Positions 54,717 through 63,799 of a stretch of 64,000 nucleotides of DNA are shown here, in pieces. The DNA is taken from assembly GCF_000423645.1 (NCBI RefSeq), contig NZ_AUIJ01000009.1, forward strand, positions 1 to 64,000. The letters run 5' to 3'. Position 1 is the stretch's first letter, and each line of letters opens with the position of its first letter. A program made the translations under genes and the position numbers. The notes under the pieces are model-generated. The model had not been told where the DNA came from. It searched no databases and worked only from the letters and a program-made list of their open reading frames with translations. The stretch comes from Sediminimonas qiaohouensis DSM 21189. Lineage in GTDB: Bacteria; Pseudomonadota; Alphaproteobacteria; Rhodobacterales; Rhodobacteraceae.

Positions 54717-55171
54717 TTGATCTGGACGACATGGATCGCGCGATCCTGCGCCGGCTGGTGGTGGACGCCACCCAAGGCGCGGGCGCGATTGGGCGCAAGC
54801 TGGGCCTGTCGCAGCCGGCGACATGGCGGCGCATCCGGCGGCTACAGGACGCCGGCGTGATCAAGGGGCGGCAATTGCTGCTCGACCGCGAAAAGCTGGG
54901 CTTTGGTGTGACCGTGTTCCTGGGTGTGAAGCTGGCCACCAAGGGGCGCGTCAGCCTTGAGGATTTCGAGCGCGCGGTCACCGCCATCCCCGAGGTGCAG
55001 ACGGTCGAGCATATCCTGGGCCTTTATGACTACCGCCTGCGGGTGGTGGCGCGCGACATCTCGGATTTCGAACGGGTCTTGCGCCGGCGCATCATGACGC
55101 TGCCGGGCGTAGGCGACGTGGAGGCCAATGTTCTCCTGACCGAAGAACGCCGCCCCGGCCCCATCGCCTGA
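54713..55171 (+). CDS. Lrp/AsnC family regulator (second of a pair)
   Basis: 152 residues. HTH with LSQPATWRRIRRLQDAGVIKG and RAM domain (ILGLYDYRLRVVARDISDFE). Clearly a paralogue of the preceding gene but strongly diverged. Translational coupling through ATGA suggests equal production and perhaps a mixed oligomer. A type B repeat follows 19 bases after the stop. Confidence 0.9.
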   Translation: MIDLDDMDRAILRRLVVDATQGAGAIGRKLGLSQPATWRRIRRLQDAGVIKGRQLLLDREKLGFGVTVFLGVKLATKGRVSLEDFERAVTAIPEVQTVEHILGLYDYRLRVVARDISDFERVLRRRIMTLPGVGDVEANVLLTEERRPGPIA

Positions 55172-55190
55172 GACAGGACAGTACCCTGCA

Positions 55191-55228
55191 CTTCATCTTG
55201 CCCGAAATACTCCCGCCGGAGGCGTCCG
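55191..55228 (-). repeat. Intergenic repeat, type B
   Basis: Minus orientation: GCCTCCGGCGG then GAGTATTTCGGGCAAGATGA and AG. It lies between the convergent Lrp and monooxygenase genes and points with the latter. Confidence 0.75.
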
Positions 55229-55262
55229 CCGTCCGCCACACGCGCCGCCCGCTCGCAAGCCC

Positions 55263-56465
55263 CTAAACCCGCGCGCCAAGGCCCATCTGCATCATCGCGC
55301 GGCGCACCGGGGCCAGCGAATAGATCGCGTTGAGCCCCATCGCGCGCGCATCCCGCAACGGCCGCGCGTGCATCTGCGAGGCGCGGTTCAGCAGGTCGAT
55401 CCCGGCGGCGCGGGCGCAGACCTCGGCGTGGCGCTGGCGGTGGTAGGCGTCCATCATCGCGCCGTCGCCCAGCCGCGCGGGCGCGGCCTCGGCCAGTTCC
55501 AGCAGGGCGCGCATGTCGGCCAGGCTCATGTTCAGGCCCTGCGCCCCGATCGGCGGCACCACGTGCGCCGCCTCGGCCACCAGCGCGACGCGCTGCCCCG
55601 ACATCCGCTTGGCCACCTGCGTGATGATCGGCCATACGCTGCGCCGCGACGCCAGTGTAAGCGGCCCGTATAGATGCGCCGAGCGGGCGCTCATCTCGGC
55701 CTCGAACTCGGGCACCGGGATGCCTGCAAGGCGCAGGGCCTCGGGCCCGTCCTCCATCCACACCACCGCCGACGACGGCAGCCCCTCGTGATCGGGCAGC
55801 GGCACCAGGGTGAACGGCCCGCCCGAGCGATGGATCTCGGTCGAGACGTTGTCATGCGGGATCGGATGGGTGACGGCAAACGCCAGCGCCTTTTGGCCGT
55901 AGCGGGTCGTGCTCACGTCGATCCCGGCTGCCCGTCGCATCGGTGAGGCGCGCCCATCCGCCGCGATCACCAGCTTGCAGCGCGTGATTTGCCCGTCGTC
56001 AAGGGTGACGCGGGCCTCGCTCTCGCGGGTGAAAAGGGCGCGGGTGCCGGTACCGGGGCGGAAATCGATGTTCGGCAACTCGTCCAGCCGCGAAACCATC
56101 TCGCGCCGCAAAAGCCAGTTGGGCAGGTTCCACCCAAATGGCCGGTCCGAGATGTCGGAGGAATTGAAATCGCGCACAAGGCGCGGCTCGGGCGCCTCGC
56201 CCCCGGCGTCGACAATGCGCATGGTTCGTAGTTCGGCCGCATGCGGCGCAAGGCGCGGCCACAGGCCCGCGCGGTCCAGAAGCGCCTGCGCGGGTTGCAG
56301 GAACGCGGTCGTGCGCAAGTCCGATCCGGCGGCGTCGCGCTCGGTCACCGGTGGGGCGGGATCGACGCAGAGGACGCGAAATCCCGCCGTGCCGAACAGC
56401 GCCGCCGCGCTTAGCCCGGCAACGCCGCCGCCCGAGATGACGATGTCATGATCCGTGCCTGGCAT
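55263..56465 (-). CDS. UbiH/UbiF/VisC-type FAD monooxygenase
   Basis: 400 residues. Rossmann motif IVISGGGVAGLSAAALFG, middle DG motif (VIAADGRASPMRRAAG) and the C-terminal UbiH motif AHVVPPIGAQGLNMSLADM. Likely a ring hydroxylase of ubiquinone synthesis; which position cannot be told. Start ATG 56465 follows GGAGGG. Next gene upstream on the strand is a small membrane protein 93 bases away. Confidence 0.85.
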   Translation of the reverse strand: MPGTDHDIVISGGGVAGLSAAALFGTAGFRVLCVDPAPPVTERDAAGSDLRTTAFLQPAQALLDRAGLWPRLAPHAAELRTMRIVDAGGEAPEPRLVRDFNSSDISDRPFGWNLPNWLLRREMVSRLDELPNIDFRPGTGTRALFTRESEARVTLDDGQITRCKLVIAADGRASPMRRAAGIDVSTTRYGQKALAFAVTHPIPHDNVSTEIHRSGGPFTLVPLPDHEGLPSSAVVWMEDGPEALRLAGIPVPEFEAEMSARSAHLYGPLTLASRRSVWPIITQVAKRMSGQRVALVAEAAHVVPPIGAQGLNMSLADMRALLELAEAAPARLGDGAMMDAYHRQRHAEVCARAAGIDLLNRASQMHARPLRDARAMGLNAIYSLAPVRRAMMQMGLGARV

Positions 56466-56558
56466 GGTGCGTGCCCTCCTGCGCAAAGCCTGAGCCCGAG
56501 ATGTAGCGCGCCGCGCGCGCCGAGCCAAGCGCAAGCCGCGCAATAGGGCGCGCGGCGC

Positions 56559-56807
56559 TCAGCCCCGGGTGATCAGCAGCAGCAGCGTCCAGATCACCGG
56601 CACCAGTGCCACCGCAGGCAGGTAAAGGCCGGGGATTCCCCACAGCGCGACCGAGCCGCCCCACAGCGCCAGGAACCCCAGCACTGCAAGGATGATAAAC
56701 CCGTCGCGGCGGGTGGTGCTGTCTTGTGCGCCGTGCGCAGCGGGCTGCGCGCCGGGGGCGGTGTCAACGGTGCTGTCGGGGGTCAGTGCCGGGTCGATCT
56801 TGCTCAT
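56559..56807 (-). CDS. Small membrane protein, two helices
   Basis: 82 residues. A polar N-terminus with Ala, Thr and Asp (about 35 residues) precedes two hydrophobic segments (GFIILAVLGFLALWGGSVAL; LYLPAVALVPVIWTLLLLIT). AAGGAC lies about 10 bases before the ATG. No family recognised; possibly a Rhodobacteraceae-specific protein. Confidence 0.6.
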   Translation of the reverse strand: MSKIDPALTPDSTVDTAPGAQPAAHGAQDSTTRRDGFIILAVLGFLALWGGSVALWGIPGLYLPAVALVPVIWTLLLLITRG

Positions 56808-56930
56808 TTTCGGGGTCCTTTCAGGGAAAACTGCATGCGCCCCAGATAACAAGTTAACGGTCAAGGAAAAGGCGCATCTTGCCGCAGTGCGACAATGCGC
56901 GCAGGGGGACGGGGCCGCGCCCGATCTGCC

Positions 56931-57575
56931 TCAGACCAGCCGCGCCAGGAACCCGCTCAGATCATTGGTATGGTGGTGGATATGCGGCGCCCCCAGTGGC
57001 GCGTCGGCCACGTGCACCGTGCGCATGCCCAACCGGTGCGGTGCGGCCAGGTTGCGGGCGTCGTCCTCGAACATCGCGGCGGTCTCGGGGCGCAGGCGGT
57101 CGCGGGCGAACACCGCGCCGAATGCGCGCGGGTCGGGCTTGGGGTGGAACCCGGCATGCTCGACCCCGTAGAGCGCATCGAACACCCCCGACAGGCCCCG
57201 CGCCGCCACCACCCGTTCGGCATAGGGCGCGCTGCCGTTGGTGTAGACGATCTTGCGCCCCGGCAGGGCCCGGATGCGCGCGGCCAGGTCCGGATCGGGC
57301 GTCAGCGCGCCAAGGTCGATGTCGTGCACCTCGACCAGGTACTCGGCCGGGTCCAGCGCATGCTCGTGCATCAATCCCGCCAGCGTGGTGCCGTAGTCCC
57401 GCCAATAGGTGTGGCGCAGGTGATCGGCGCGCTCGCGCGGCACGCCCAGCGTTCGCATCACGAACGCGGTCATGCGTGTCTCGATCTGGTCGAAGAGCCG
57501 CGCCCGCGGCGGGTAGAGCGTGTTGTCCAGGTCAAAGACCCAGCCGGTCACATGTGAGAAATCCTGCCTTGGCAT
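56931..57575 (-). CDS. HAD-family pyrimidine 5'-nucleotidase
   Basis: 214 residues. Motif I GWVFDLDNTLYPP with the two aspartates, motif II VYTNGSAPYAERV, motif III KP and motif IV FEDDARNLAAP. Matches the subfamily of yeast Sdt1 and plant-like pyrimidine nucleotidases. HHH near the C-terminus is unusual. Divergent from the GntR regulator, 148 bases apart. Confidence 0.88.
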   Translation of the reverse strand: MPRQDFSHVTGWVFDLDNTLYPPRARLFDQIETRMTAFVMRTLGVPRERADHLRHTYWRDYGTTLAGLMHEHALDPAEYLVEVHDIDLGALTPDPDLAARIRALPGRKIVYTNGSAPYAERVVAARGLSGVFDALYGVEHAGFHPKPDPRAFGAVFARDRLRPETAAMFEDDARNLAAPHRLGMRTVHVADAPLGAPHIHHHTNDLSGFLARLV

Positions 57576-57668
57576 GGCGGCACGTTAGCGCACCCGAATG
57601 CAAACCTGAAGCCCCCGCACATACCCCCCGCATACACCCCGCATTCCGCGCCGCGCCCGATATCCGGG

Positions 57669-57697
57669 TTGATTGCCCCTCAAGGGGGCCTTAGGGT
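57669..57697 (+). promoter_or_regulatory. Candidate promoter and dyad of the GntR gene
   Basis: TTGATT (57669-57674) and TAGGGT (57692-57697) with a 17-base spacer. The spacer holds a near-palindrome GCCCCTCAAGGGGGC (57675-57689), an ideal place for autorepression by the encoded GntR protein. Confidence 0.45.
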
Positions 57698-57723
57698 GAG
57701 GCGTTCAAGCGGAGACGCCCCTC

Positions 57724-58377
57724 ATGAAAGATCACGGAACCGTGCAAAAAGACGCCTATACCCTTATCCTGGAGGCGATAGATACCGGCATATACCGCCC
57801 CGGCGACAGGTTGGTGGAAAGCGATCTGGCCGATCGGTTCGGGGTGTCGCGCACCCCCGTGCGCGAGGCGTTGCAGCGTCTTGAGACGCAATCGCTGCTC
57901 ACGCGCGACGGGCGCAGCCTGATCGTGGCGTCGCTCGATCACAACCAGCTCAGCGAGCTATACGTCGTGCGCGCCGAGCTGGAGGGCCTCGCCGCGCGCC
58001 TGGCCGCGCGCCACGCCACCGAGGAAGAGGTGCGCGTGCTGCGCGACATGGTCGAAGAGGATCGCGCGCTACTGGATGATCCCAGCGCCCTGGCGCGCGC
58101 CAACCGGCGGTTTCACAAGCAGATCCACCTTGCCTCGCACAACCGGTACCTGGTGCAGCAGCTTGACCTCGTGCACCGCTCGATGGCGCTGATGGCGACC
58201 ACCTCGCTGGCCGCCGAGGGGCGCGGCGAAAAGGCGCTGGCCGAACATGACGCCATTGTCGCCGCGTTCGAGGCCCGCGACGAGGAGCGCGCCTATACCG
58301 CCCTCAAGGATCATATTTCCAAGGCGTTCGTGACGCGGCTCAAGCTCGATTCAGGGGCGCTTGGCGCATTGGACTGA
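57724..58377 (+). CDS. GntR family transcriptional regulator (FCD/FadR type)
   Basis: 217 residues. Winged helix: GIYRPGDRLVESDLADRFG, SRTPVREALQRLE. The C-terminal FCD all-helical domain has the metal/ligand residues (RAELEGLAARLAARHA; NRRFHKQIHLASHN; EHDAIVAAFEARD). Such proteins respond to organic acids or sugar acids. Its 3' end overlaps the convergent glycosyltransferase by 67 bases. No target operon is adjacent. Confidence 0.9.
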   Translation: MKDHGTVQKDAYTLILEAIDTGIYRPGDRLVESDLADRFGVSRTPVREALQRLETQSLLTRDGRSLIVASLDHNQLSELYVVRAELEGLAARLAARHATEEEVRVLRDMVEEDRALLDDPSALARANRRFHKQIHLASHNRYLVQQLDLVHRSMALMATTSLAAEGRGEKALAEHDAIVAAFEARDEERAYTALKDHISKAFVTRLKLDSGALGALD

Positions 58378-60299
58378 GGCCGGATCGACCCCGCGCTTTG
58401 CAGGAAATGACCGTGCTGCGTCTTGTCCCAGTAGAACGGTGCGGCGACCAATTCATAGAGCGCCTTGTACGCCGCCAGCACTCCCAGCGGGTAATAGAAA
58501 TGCAGGCTCGGCACCCATTTCAGCAAATGCCGGTGCGCGGGGCCCGAGACCGCCACCAGGCCGGCGATGATCGTGATCGTCTCGATCCCGATGAAAAGAG
58601 GCCAGAGCGCCGCGGTCAGTGCCCCGGGCAACACGCCTGCGAACGGGTGCGGCAACCCAAGGAAAACAAGCCAGAATGACCACAGAAGCGGCGCCAGGAA
58701 AAACTGCGACAGCGCTGTGATGAAATGCGTCTGGAACCCCATGAACCGCCACGCCCCCAGTTCCCGCAGGAGGGTGCGTGGGCGGCGCATATGGACCAGG
58801 TAGGTCACCATGTACCCCTTGAGCCAGCGCGAGCGTTGCTTGACCCATGCCCGCGGATGACAGGCCGCCTCCTCGTGCGTGGCGGTGGCGATCATCTCGG
58901 TCCGGTAGCCGTGCCGCGCCAGGCGAAAGCCAAGATCGGCATCCTCGGTCACGTTATGCGCGTCCCATCCGCCCAGACGCTCCAGCGCACAGCGCCGGAA
59001 AAACAGCGTCGTGCCGCCCAGCGGTATGGCAAAGCCCAGCCGCCGCATCCCCGGCATCATCACCCGGAACCACGTCGCGTATTCCACGGTGAAACAGCGC
59101 GCCAGCCATGTTTGGCGCGGGTTGTAGTAATCCAGAACCCCTTGCAGGCACACCAGGCCGGGCGGCGCATCGGCGAAGCGGCGCGCCACGTGGTCGATCT
59201 GGTCGGGGGCGGGCGCATCCTCGGCATCGAAAATGCCGATGATATCGCCCCGGCAGAAATCCAGCGCATAGTTCATCGCGCGCGGCTTGGTTCTCGGCTG
59301 GCCATCGGGCGCCACGATCATGCGCATCCACGGCGGCAGGTTTGCCCCCGCCAGCGTTTGCCGCGTCAGGGTATCGGTCTCTTCAAGGACCAGAACCACC
59401 TCAAGCAGGGCCTTGGGATAGCGCAGCCGCGCCAACCGCGCGACCAGCGCGCTCGCCACCTCGGTCTCGCGAAACAGCGGCACCAGGATCGATACGCGAG
59501 GTAGCAGGGCGGCTTCGTGTGCGGCTTCGGCGGTATCATCGCGCGGCGCAGGCCCGCGCGGTGCCGTCGCCCATGACACGAACGCCGCCGATTTCATCGC
59601 CGCCCCGACAATCAGCGTGAAACACGCCCACAGCATCAACGCCGTCAGCGCCTGAACCGGAAACGCCGCCACCACGGCCCCCAGCGACAGGCACGCAGCA
59701 GCGGTAAGTCCCATGCGCCGCCGCCCGCCGCCCGTCCACCGGCGGCAGCTTTCGCCCTCGGGCACCCGCGCGGCGGCGGCGCAGGTCAGCGCCGGGCGAT
59801 ATAGCTGCGCAAGGATCGCCTCGATCCGCCGCTGCGGCGCGATCACCGGCGCGGCGCCGTGAAAGACGGTCGGCAGCATCCGCAGCCGTTCGGCGAATTC
59901 CTCGGGATGCGCGGTGGCGATTCTCATCCGCCCATCCGCGCCCCATCCCAGCGGCAGAAGCCCGGCCCGCAGCCACACGCGCGGCGGCGCCTGCCGCATC
60001 AGGCCGCGCGCGGGCACATCCATCGCCAGCGCGCTGACCCGCGTGTCCAGCCATATCGCCTGCGCCCTGTGCAAGTCATCCGCCGCGACCATCCCCTGCG
60101 CGATCAGGACATCCGACAAGGTACAGCCAAGGCGCGCCGCCTCGGCCCGCGCGGCCCGGGCCTGCGCCGCGCTCAGGACCCCGTGATCGACCAGAACCCG
60201 CGCCAGCGGCGGCTGCACGCGCGGCGCGGGCAGGGCGGCCCGCGGCGGGGAGGCTGAGGGCTGCGAAAGAGGGCTTGTTAGGGTTTGCGCGCGGGTCAT
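58311..60299 (-). CDS. Family 2 glycosyltransferase with N-terminal GspE_N (MshEN-like) domain
   Basis: 662 residues. About residues 30-170 resemble the GspE/MshE N-terminal domain (LARVLVDHGVLSAAQARAAR, LGCTLSDVLIAQGMV). Two helices follow (about 200-245). The processive GT2 domain has ETD (307-309), FDAEDAPAPDQ (358-367), TEDADLG (451-457) and QRSRW (488-492). Three or four more helices end the protein. It could make an exopolysaccharide under c-di-GMP control, since MshEN domains bind that signal; inference. Confidence 0.85.
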   Translation of the reverse strand: MTRAQTLTSPLSQPSASPPRAALPAPRVQPPLARVLVDHGVLSAAQARAARAEAARLGCTLSDVLIAQGMVAADDLHRAQAIWLDTRVSALAMDVPARGLMRQAPPRVWLRAGLLPLGWGADGRMRIATAHPEEFAERLRMLPTVFHGAAPVIAPQRRIEAILAQLYRPALTCAAAARVPEGESCRRWTGGGRRRMGLTAAACLSLGAVVAAFPVQALTALMLWACFTLIVGAAMKSAAFVSWATAPRGPAPRDDTAEAAHEAALLPRVSILVPLFRETEVASALVARLARLRYPKALLEVVLVLEETDTLTRQTLAGANLPPWMRMIVAPDGQPRTKPRAMNYALDFCRGDIIGIFDAEDAPAPDQIDHVARRFADAPPGLVCLQGVLDYYNPRQTWLARCFTVEYATWFRVMMPGMRRLGFAIPLGGTTLFFRRCALERLGGWDAHNVTEDADLGFRLARHGYRTEMIATATHEEAACHPRAWVKQRSRWLKGYMVTYLVHMRRPRTLLRELGAWRFMGFQTHFITALSQFFLAPLLWSFWLVFLGLPHPFAGVLPGALTAALWPLFIGIETITIIAGLVAVSGPAHRHLLKWVPSLHFYYPLGVLAAYKALYELVAAPFYWDKTQHGHFLQSAGSIRPQSNAPSAPESSLSRVTNALEI

Positions 60300-60398
60300 C
60301 CTGCCTGTCTCTTCGGTGCCGTTTCAAAGTGAACGGGTTACCAAAAGGTTGAGGCAGAATGGTTAATGCAGTGTTAACAGGAACTTGGAGGCCACTCT

Positions 60399-61559
60399 TT
60401 AGGCCGGCGCGCGCTCGGCCATCGAGGCGGTAAACCGCTCGAACAGGTAGAAACTGTCCTGTGGGCCGGGGCTGGCCTCGGGGTGGTACTGCACCGAGAA
60501 CACCGGCCGGTCGGTCAGGCGCAAACCGCAGTTCGATCCGTCGAACAGCGACACGTGGGTTTCCTTGACACCGTCGGGCAGGCTCTGGCTGTCCACGGCA
60601 AAGCCGTGGTTCATGCTGGTGATCTCGACCTTGCCGGTCTCCAGGTCCTTGACCGGGTGATTGGCGCCGTGGTGGCCGTGGTTCATCTTGACCGTCTTCG
60701 CCCCCAGCGCCAGCGCCAGCATCTGGTGCCCAAGGCAGATCCCGAACACCGGGAGGCCGCGCTCCAGCACGGCGTTGATCATCGGCACAGCATAGGCGCC
60801 GGTCGCCGCCGGATCGCCCGGCCCGTTGGACAGGAATACGCCGTCGGGCTCATGCGCTAGAACTTCTTCGGCGCTGGCGGTGGCGGGCAGGACCGTCACG
60901 TCGCACCCCGCAGAGGCAAGGCAGCGCAGGATGTTGCGTTTCGCGCCGTAATCGATGGCGACGACGCGGTGGCGCGGCGCCTCCTGCCGGCCGAATCCGT
61001 CTGGCCAGGCCCAGCGCGTGGTGTCCCAGCGGTAGCTCTGCGCGCAAGTCACCTCGCGCGCCAGGTCGACCCCCTCCAGCCCGGCAAAGCCGCGTGCGGC
61101 GGCGACCAGCGCGGCGATGTCGAAATTGCCCTCAGGGTCATGCGCCAGCGCCACATGCGGCGCGCCTTGCTGCCGGATCGCGCGGGTCAGGCGCCGGGTG
61201 TCAACGCCGCCGATCGCGATCCGCCCGCGCCGCGCCAGCCAGGCCGACAGCGTCTCGGTCGCGCGCCAGTTGCTCGGCTCGGTCGGGTTCCACTTGACCA
61301 CCATGCCTTCGGCGACGGGCTCGGCGGTTTCATCGTCGTCGGGGTTCACGCCGACATTGCCCACATGCGGAAAGGTAAACGTCACGACCTGCCCGGCATA
61401 GGACGGATCGGTCATGATTTCCTGGTAGCCGGTCATCGCCGTGTTGAAACACAGCTCGGCCTGCGTTTGGCCGGTGGCGCCAAAGCCGTATCCGTAAAAC
61501 AGCGTGCCGTCAGCAAGGGCAAGGCAAGCGGTCGGGTGGGATTTCTGGGATTGGGCCAT
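60399..61559 (-). CDS. carA: Carbamoyl phosphate synthase small subunit
   Basis: 386 residues. N-terminal domain (LALADGTLFYGYGFGATGQT, FNTAMTGYQEIMTDPSY) and class I glutamine amidotransferase domain with FGICLGHQMLALALG (nucleophile Cys) and QYHPEASPGP. Supplies ammonia to CarB for arginine and pyrimidine synthesis; carB is not in the window. Divergent from yqeY, as in many relatives. Confidence 0.96.
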   Translation of the reverse strand: MAQSQKSHPTACLALADGTLFYGYGFGATGQTQAELCFNTAMTGYQEIMTDPSYAGQVVTFTFPHVGNVGVNPDDDETAEPVAEGMVVKWNPTEPSNWRATETLSAWLARRGRIAIGGVDTRRLTRAIRQQGAPHVALAHDPEGNFDIAALVAAARGFAGLEGVDLAREVTCAQSYRWDTTRWAWPDGFGRQEAPRHRVVAIDYGAKRNILRCLASAGCDVTVLPATASAEEVLAHEPDGVFLSNGPGDPAATGAYAVPMINAVLERGLPVFGICLGHQMLALALGAKTVKMNHGHHGANHPVKDLETGKVEITSMNHGFAVDSQSLPDGVKETHVSLFDGSNCGLRLTDRPVFSVQYHPEASPGPQDSFYLFERFTASMAERAPA

Positions 61560-61693
61560 GGCAGATCTCCGGGGGCGTGCGTGGCGGTTTGCCGTCTCCT
61601 ACGTGCGCGGGCGTGCGGGGTCAAGGGCCCGCGCGCGCCCGCGCACGTTCCCGGGGCGCTTTATAACAAGGGGCTGCGCCGCCTCGCGGCCTG

Positions 61694-61722
61694 TTGAAAC
61701 CCGGCCGCGCATTGGATACTGT
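61694..61722 (+). promoter_or_regulatory. Candidate promoter of the GatB/YqeY gene
   Basis: TTGAAA (61694-61699) and TACTGT (61717-61722), 17-base spacer; start predicted about 30 bases before the ATG. Confidence 0.4.
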
Positions 61723-61760
61723 CGGCGGTCTCGGAAAAACCCTGATGGGATAGGATCACG

Positions 61761-62219
61761 ATGGACATGCGAGACCGGATCAGCACGGCCCTGAAACAGG
61801 CCATGCGGGACAAGGCGACCAACAGGTTGTCAACGCTGCGGCTGATCAATGCGGCGATCAAGGACCGCGAGATCGCCGCGCGCGGCGGCGATGGCGACGG
61901 CGCCATTGGCGATAGCGAGATACTGACAATCCTTGGCAAGATGGTCAAACAGCGCCAGGAAAGCGTCCGCGCCTACGAGGAGGGTGGCCGCCTCGACCTG
62001 GCCGAATCCGAGCGCGCGGAAATCGCCGTGATCGAGGAATTCCTGCCCCGGCAACTGGGCGACAAGGAAATCGCCGAGGCGATCGACAAGGAAATCGCGG
62101 CTTGCGGCGCCAGCTCGATCCGCGACATGGGCAAGGTGATGGCAGCGCTCAAGGCGCGGTATACCGGGCAAATGGATTTCGGCGTCGTCGGGCCGATGGT
62201 CAAGGACCGCCTGAGCTAA
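61761..62219 (+). CDS. GatB/YqeY domain protein
   Basis: 152 residues: LRLINAAIKDREIAARG, KMVKQRQESVRAYEEGGR, the conserved EEFLPRQLGDKEI and IRDMGKVMAALKARYTGQMD. Shares the tail domain of the GatB amidotransferase subunit and may bind tRNA; role unknown. Two type A repeats in opposite orientation follow. Confidence 0.92.
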   Translation: MDMRDRISTALKQAMRDKATNRLSTLRLINAAIKDREIAARGGDGDGAIGDSEILTILGKMVKQRQESVRAYEEGGRLDLAESERAEIAVIEEFLPRQLGDKEIAEAIDKEIAACGASSIRDMGKVMAALKARYTGQMDFGVVGPMVKDRLS

Positions 62220-62242
62220 GCCAGCGGCCACCGCGCGCGACA

Positions 62243-62303
62243 TGGGGGCTCTGCCCCCGCCGCCTCCGGCGCCTCCCCCGGGATATTTCAGGCCAGAAGA
62301 AAT
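62243..62303 (+). repeat. Intergenic repeat, type A
   Basis: GGGGGCTCTGCCCCC, GCCGCCTCCGGCGCC, then CCCCCGGGATATTTCAGGCC and AGAAGAAAT. It points with the yqeY gene and pairs head-to-head with the next copy 17 bases away. Confidence 0.8.
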
Positions 62304-62320
62304 ACAAAGAAAGCTCCAAG

Positions 62321-62367
62321 GGGCTTCTTCTGGCCATAAATATCCTCGCCGAAGGCATCCGGCGGCC
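62321..62367 (-). repeat. Intergenic repeat, type A
   Basis: Minus orientation: GCCGCCGGATGCCTTCGGC, GAGGATATTTATGGCCAGAA and GAAGCC. It points with the convergent DUF2244 gene ending at 62400. Confidence 0.8.
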
Positions 62368-62399
62368 CAGCCTGCGCTGCGCTGTCGGGCTGAGTGCCG

Positions 62400-62894
62400 T
62401 CAGGCGCCGCGCGCCGTGCGCAGGGCGTCCGACAGCTCGCCATAAAGCGCCTTGCGCTCGTCCTCGGACAGGAACGCGCCGATTTCCACTTCGCGGCCCT
62501 CGCCCTTGAGGGTCAGGTAATGCGCGACCGGGCCACCGGTGGCGTGCAGCGTTGCGCGCGCCCAGTAGCTGTTGCAGTCCCATTCGCGCCGCTGGCCACG
62601 CGGTTCGGTGCGCAGCAAGTGGATGTCCTGCGGCCCGATGGTCAGCTCTTCGCGGATGTCGGCATCGCGGTAGGACCGCTCCAGCCCCCACCACAGTCCC
62701 GCCACCGCCAGCAGCACGAACGGCAGCAGCCCCCACAGAAGCACCGTGCCCAAAAGCGGGTAAAGCGGCACCGTGATCAGGGCGAATGTCGCAAGGATAA
62801 AGGCCGCGAATCCCCGCCGCGGCAGCGAGCGGTGCGGCCAGAGCGTCAGGCGCCGGGTGCCCGTCGTGGGCTGATCTGTCCATTCATAGGGCAT
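62400..62894 (-). CDS. DUF2244 family membrane protein
   Basis: 164 residues. RRLTLWPHRSLPRRGF at the N-terminus, two close helices (FAAFILATFALITVPLYPLL; LLWGLLPFVLLAVAGLWWGL), then LERSYRD and a beta-rich soluble part (NSYWARATLH, GREVEIGAFLSEDERKALY). Typical alphaproteobacterial DUF2244, function unknown. Confidence 0.85.
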   Translation of the reverse strand: MPYEWTDQPTTGTRRLTLWPHRSLPRRGFAAFILATFALITVPLYPLLGTVLLWGLLPFVLLAVAGLWWGLERSYRDADIREELTIGPQDIHLLRTEPRGQRREWDCNSYWARATLHATGGPVAHYLTLKGEGREVEIGAFLSEDERKALYGELSDALRTARGA

Positions 62895-62942
62895 AGGGAT
62901 GTTTTAGCGTTGACTGGGCGGCGGGAAAGGGCGCGGGGCCGG

Positions 62943-63722
62943 TCAGGCGTCGAGCTCGACCCAGATCGGCACGTGATCCGACGGCTTTTCGCGGTCGCGG
63001 ATATCGCGGTCGATCCGGCACTCTGTCAGCAGGTCGGCCGCTTGCGGGCTAAGCAGGATGTGGTCGATGCGTATGCCGTGATCGCGCCGCCACGCGCCGC
63101 CCTGGTAATCCCAGAACGTGTAGTGCCCCGGCCCCAGGGTGCGGGCGCGGAACGCGTCGGTGAAGCCAAGGTTGAGCACCCGGCGGAACGCGTCGCGCGC
63201 CTGCGGCAGGGCCAGCGCATCGTCGGCCCAGGCCTCGGGGTTTTTGGCGTCCTCGTCCTGGGGGATGATGTTGTAATCGCCCGCCATCACCACTGGTTCT
63301 TCGCTGTCCAGAAGGGCGGCGGCGCGATCCTTCAGACGCGCCATCCATGCCAGCTTGTAATCGAACTTGGGCCCCGGCGCGGGGTTGCCGTTGGGCAGGT
63401 AAAGCGCGCACAGGCGCAGCGCGCGGGTCCCGACGACCGTGGCCTCGATCCAGCGGGCCTGCTCGTCCTCGTTATTGCCCGGCAGGCCGCGGCTGATGTC
63501 TTCCAGCGGCAGTTTCGACAGGATCGCAACGCCGTTGAACCCCTTTTGCCCGTGGGTCGCCACGTTGTAACCCATGTCCTCGAAATGCTGGGCGGGAAAG
63601 CCTTCATCGACGGTCTTGATCTCCTGCAGCAGCGCAACATCGGGCTGCGCCTCCTGCAGCCAATCGGTGAGGGCGTTCAAGCGGGCCTTGATCCCGTTGA
63701 TGTTGAATGTGGCGATTTTCAT
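62943..63722 (-). CDS. xthA: Exodeoxyribonuclease III
   Basis: 259 residues of the EEP superfamily. KIATFNINGIKARL, LLQEIKTVDEGFP, GFNGVAILSKLP, VMAGDYNIIPQ and the C-terminal IDHILLS and KPSDHVPIWVELD are diagnostic of ExoIII/AP endonuclease, base-excision repair. ATG 63722 was chosen over ATG 63731 for ribosome-site spacing. Confidence 0.94.
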   Translation of the reverse strand: MKIATFNINGIKARLNALTDWLQEAQPDVALLQEIKTVDEGFPAQHFEDMGYNVATHGQKGFNGVAILSKLPLEDISRGLPGNNEDEQARWIEATVVGTRALRLCALYLPNGNPAPGPKFDYKLAWMARLKDRAAALLDSEEPVVMAGDYNIIPQDEDAKNPEAWADDALALPQARDAFRRVLNLGFTDAFRARTLGPGHYTFWDYQGGAWRRDHGIRIDHILLSPQAADLLTECRIDRDIRDREKPSDHVPIWVELDA

Positions 63723-63799
63723 GGGCGGCATCCTGTTGTCGCGTGCCCCTTGTTATCGGGCAGGCGTGCGCGACGTGCAACCGCCCCGGCGCTGGCGGG

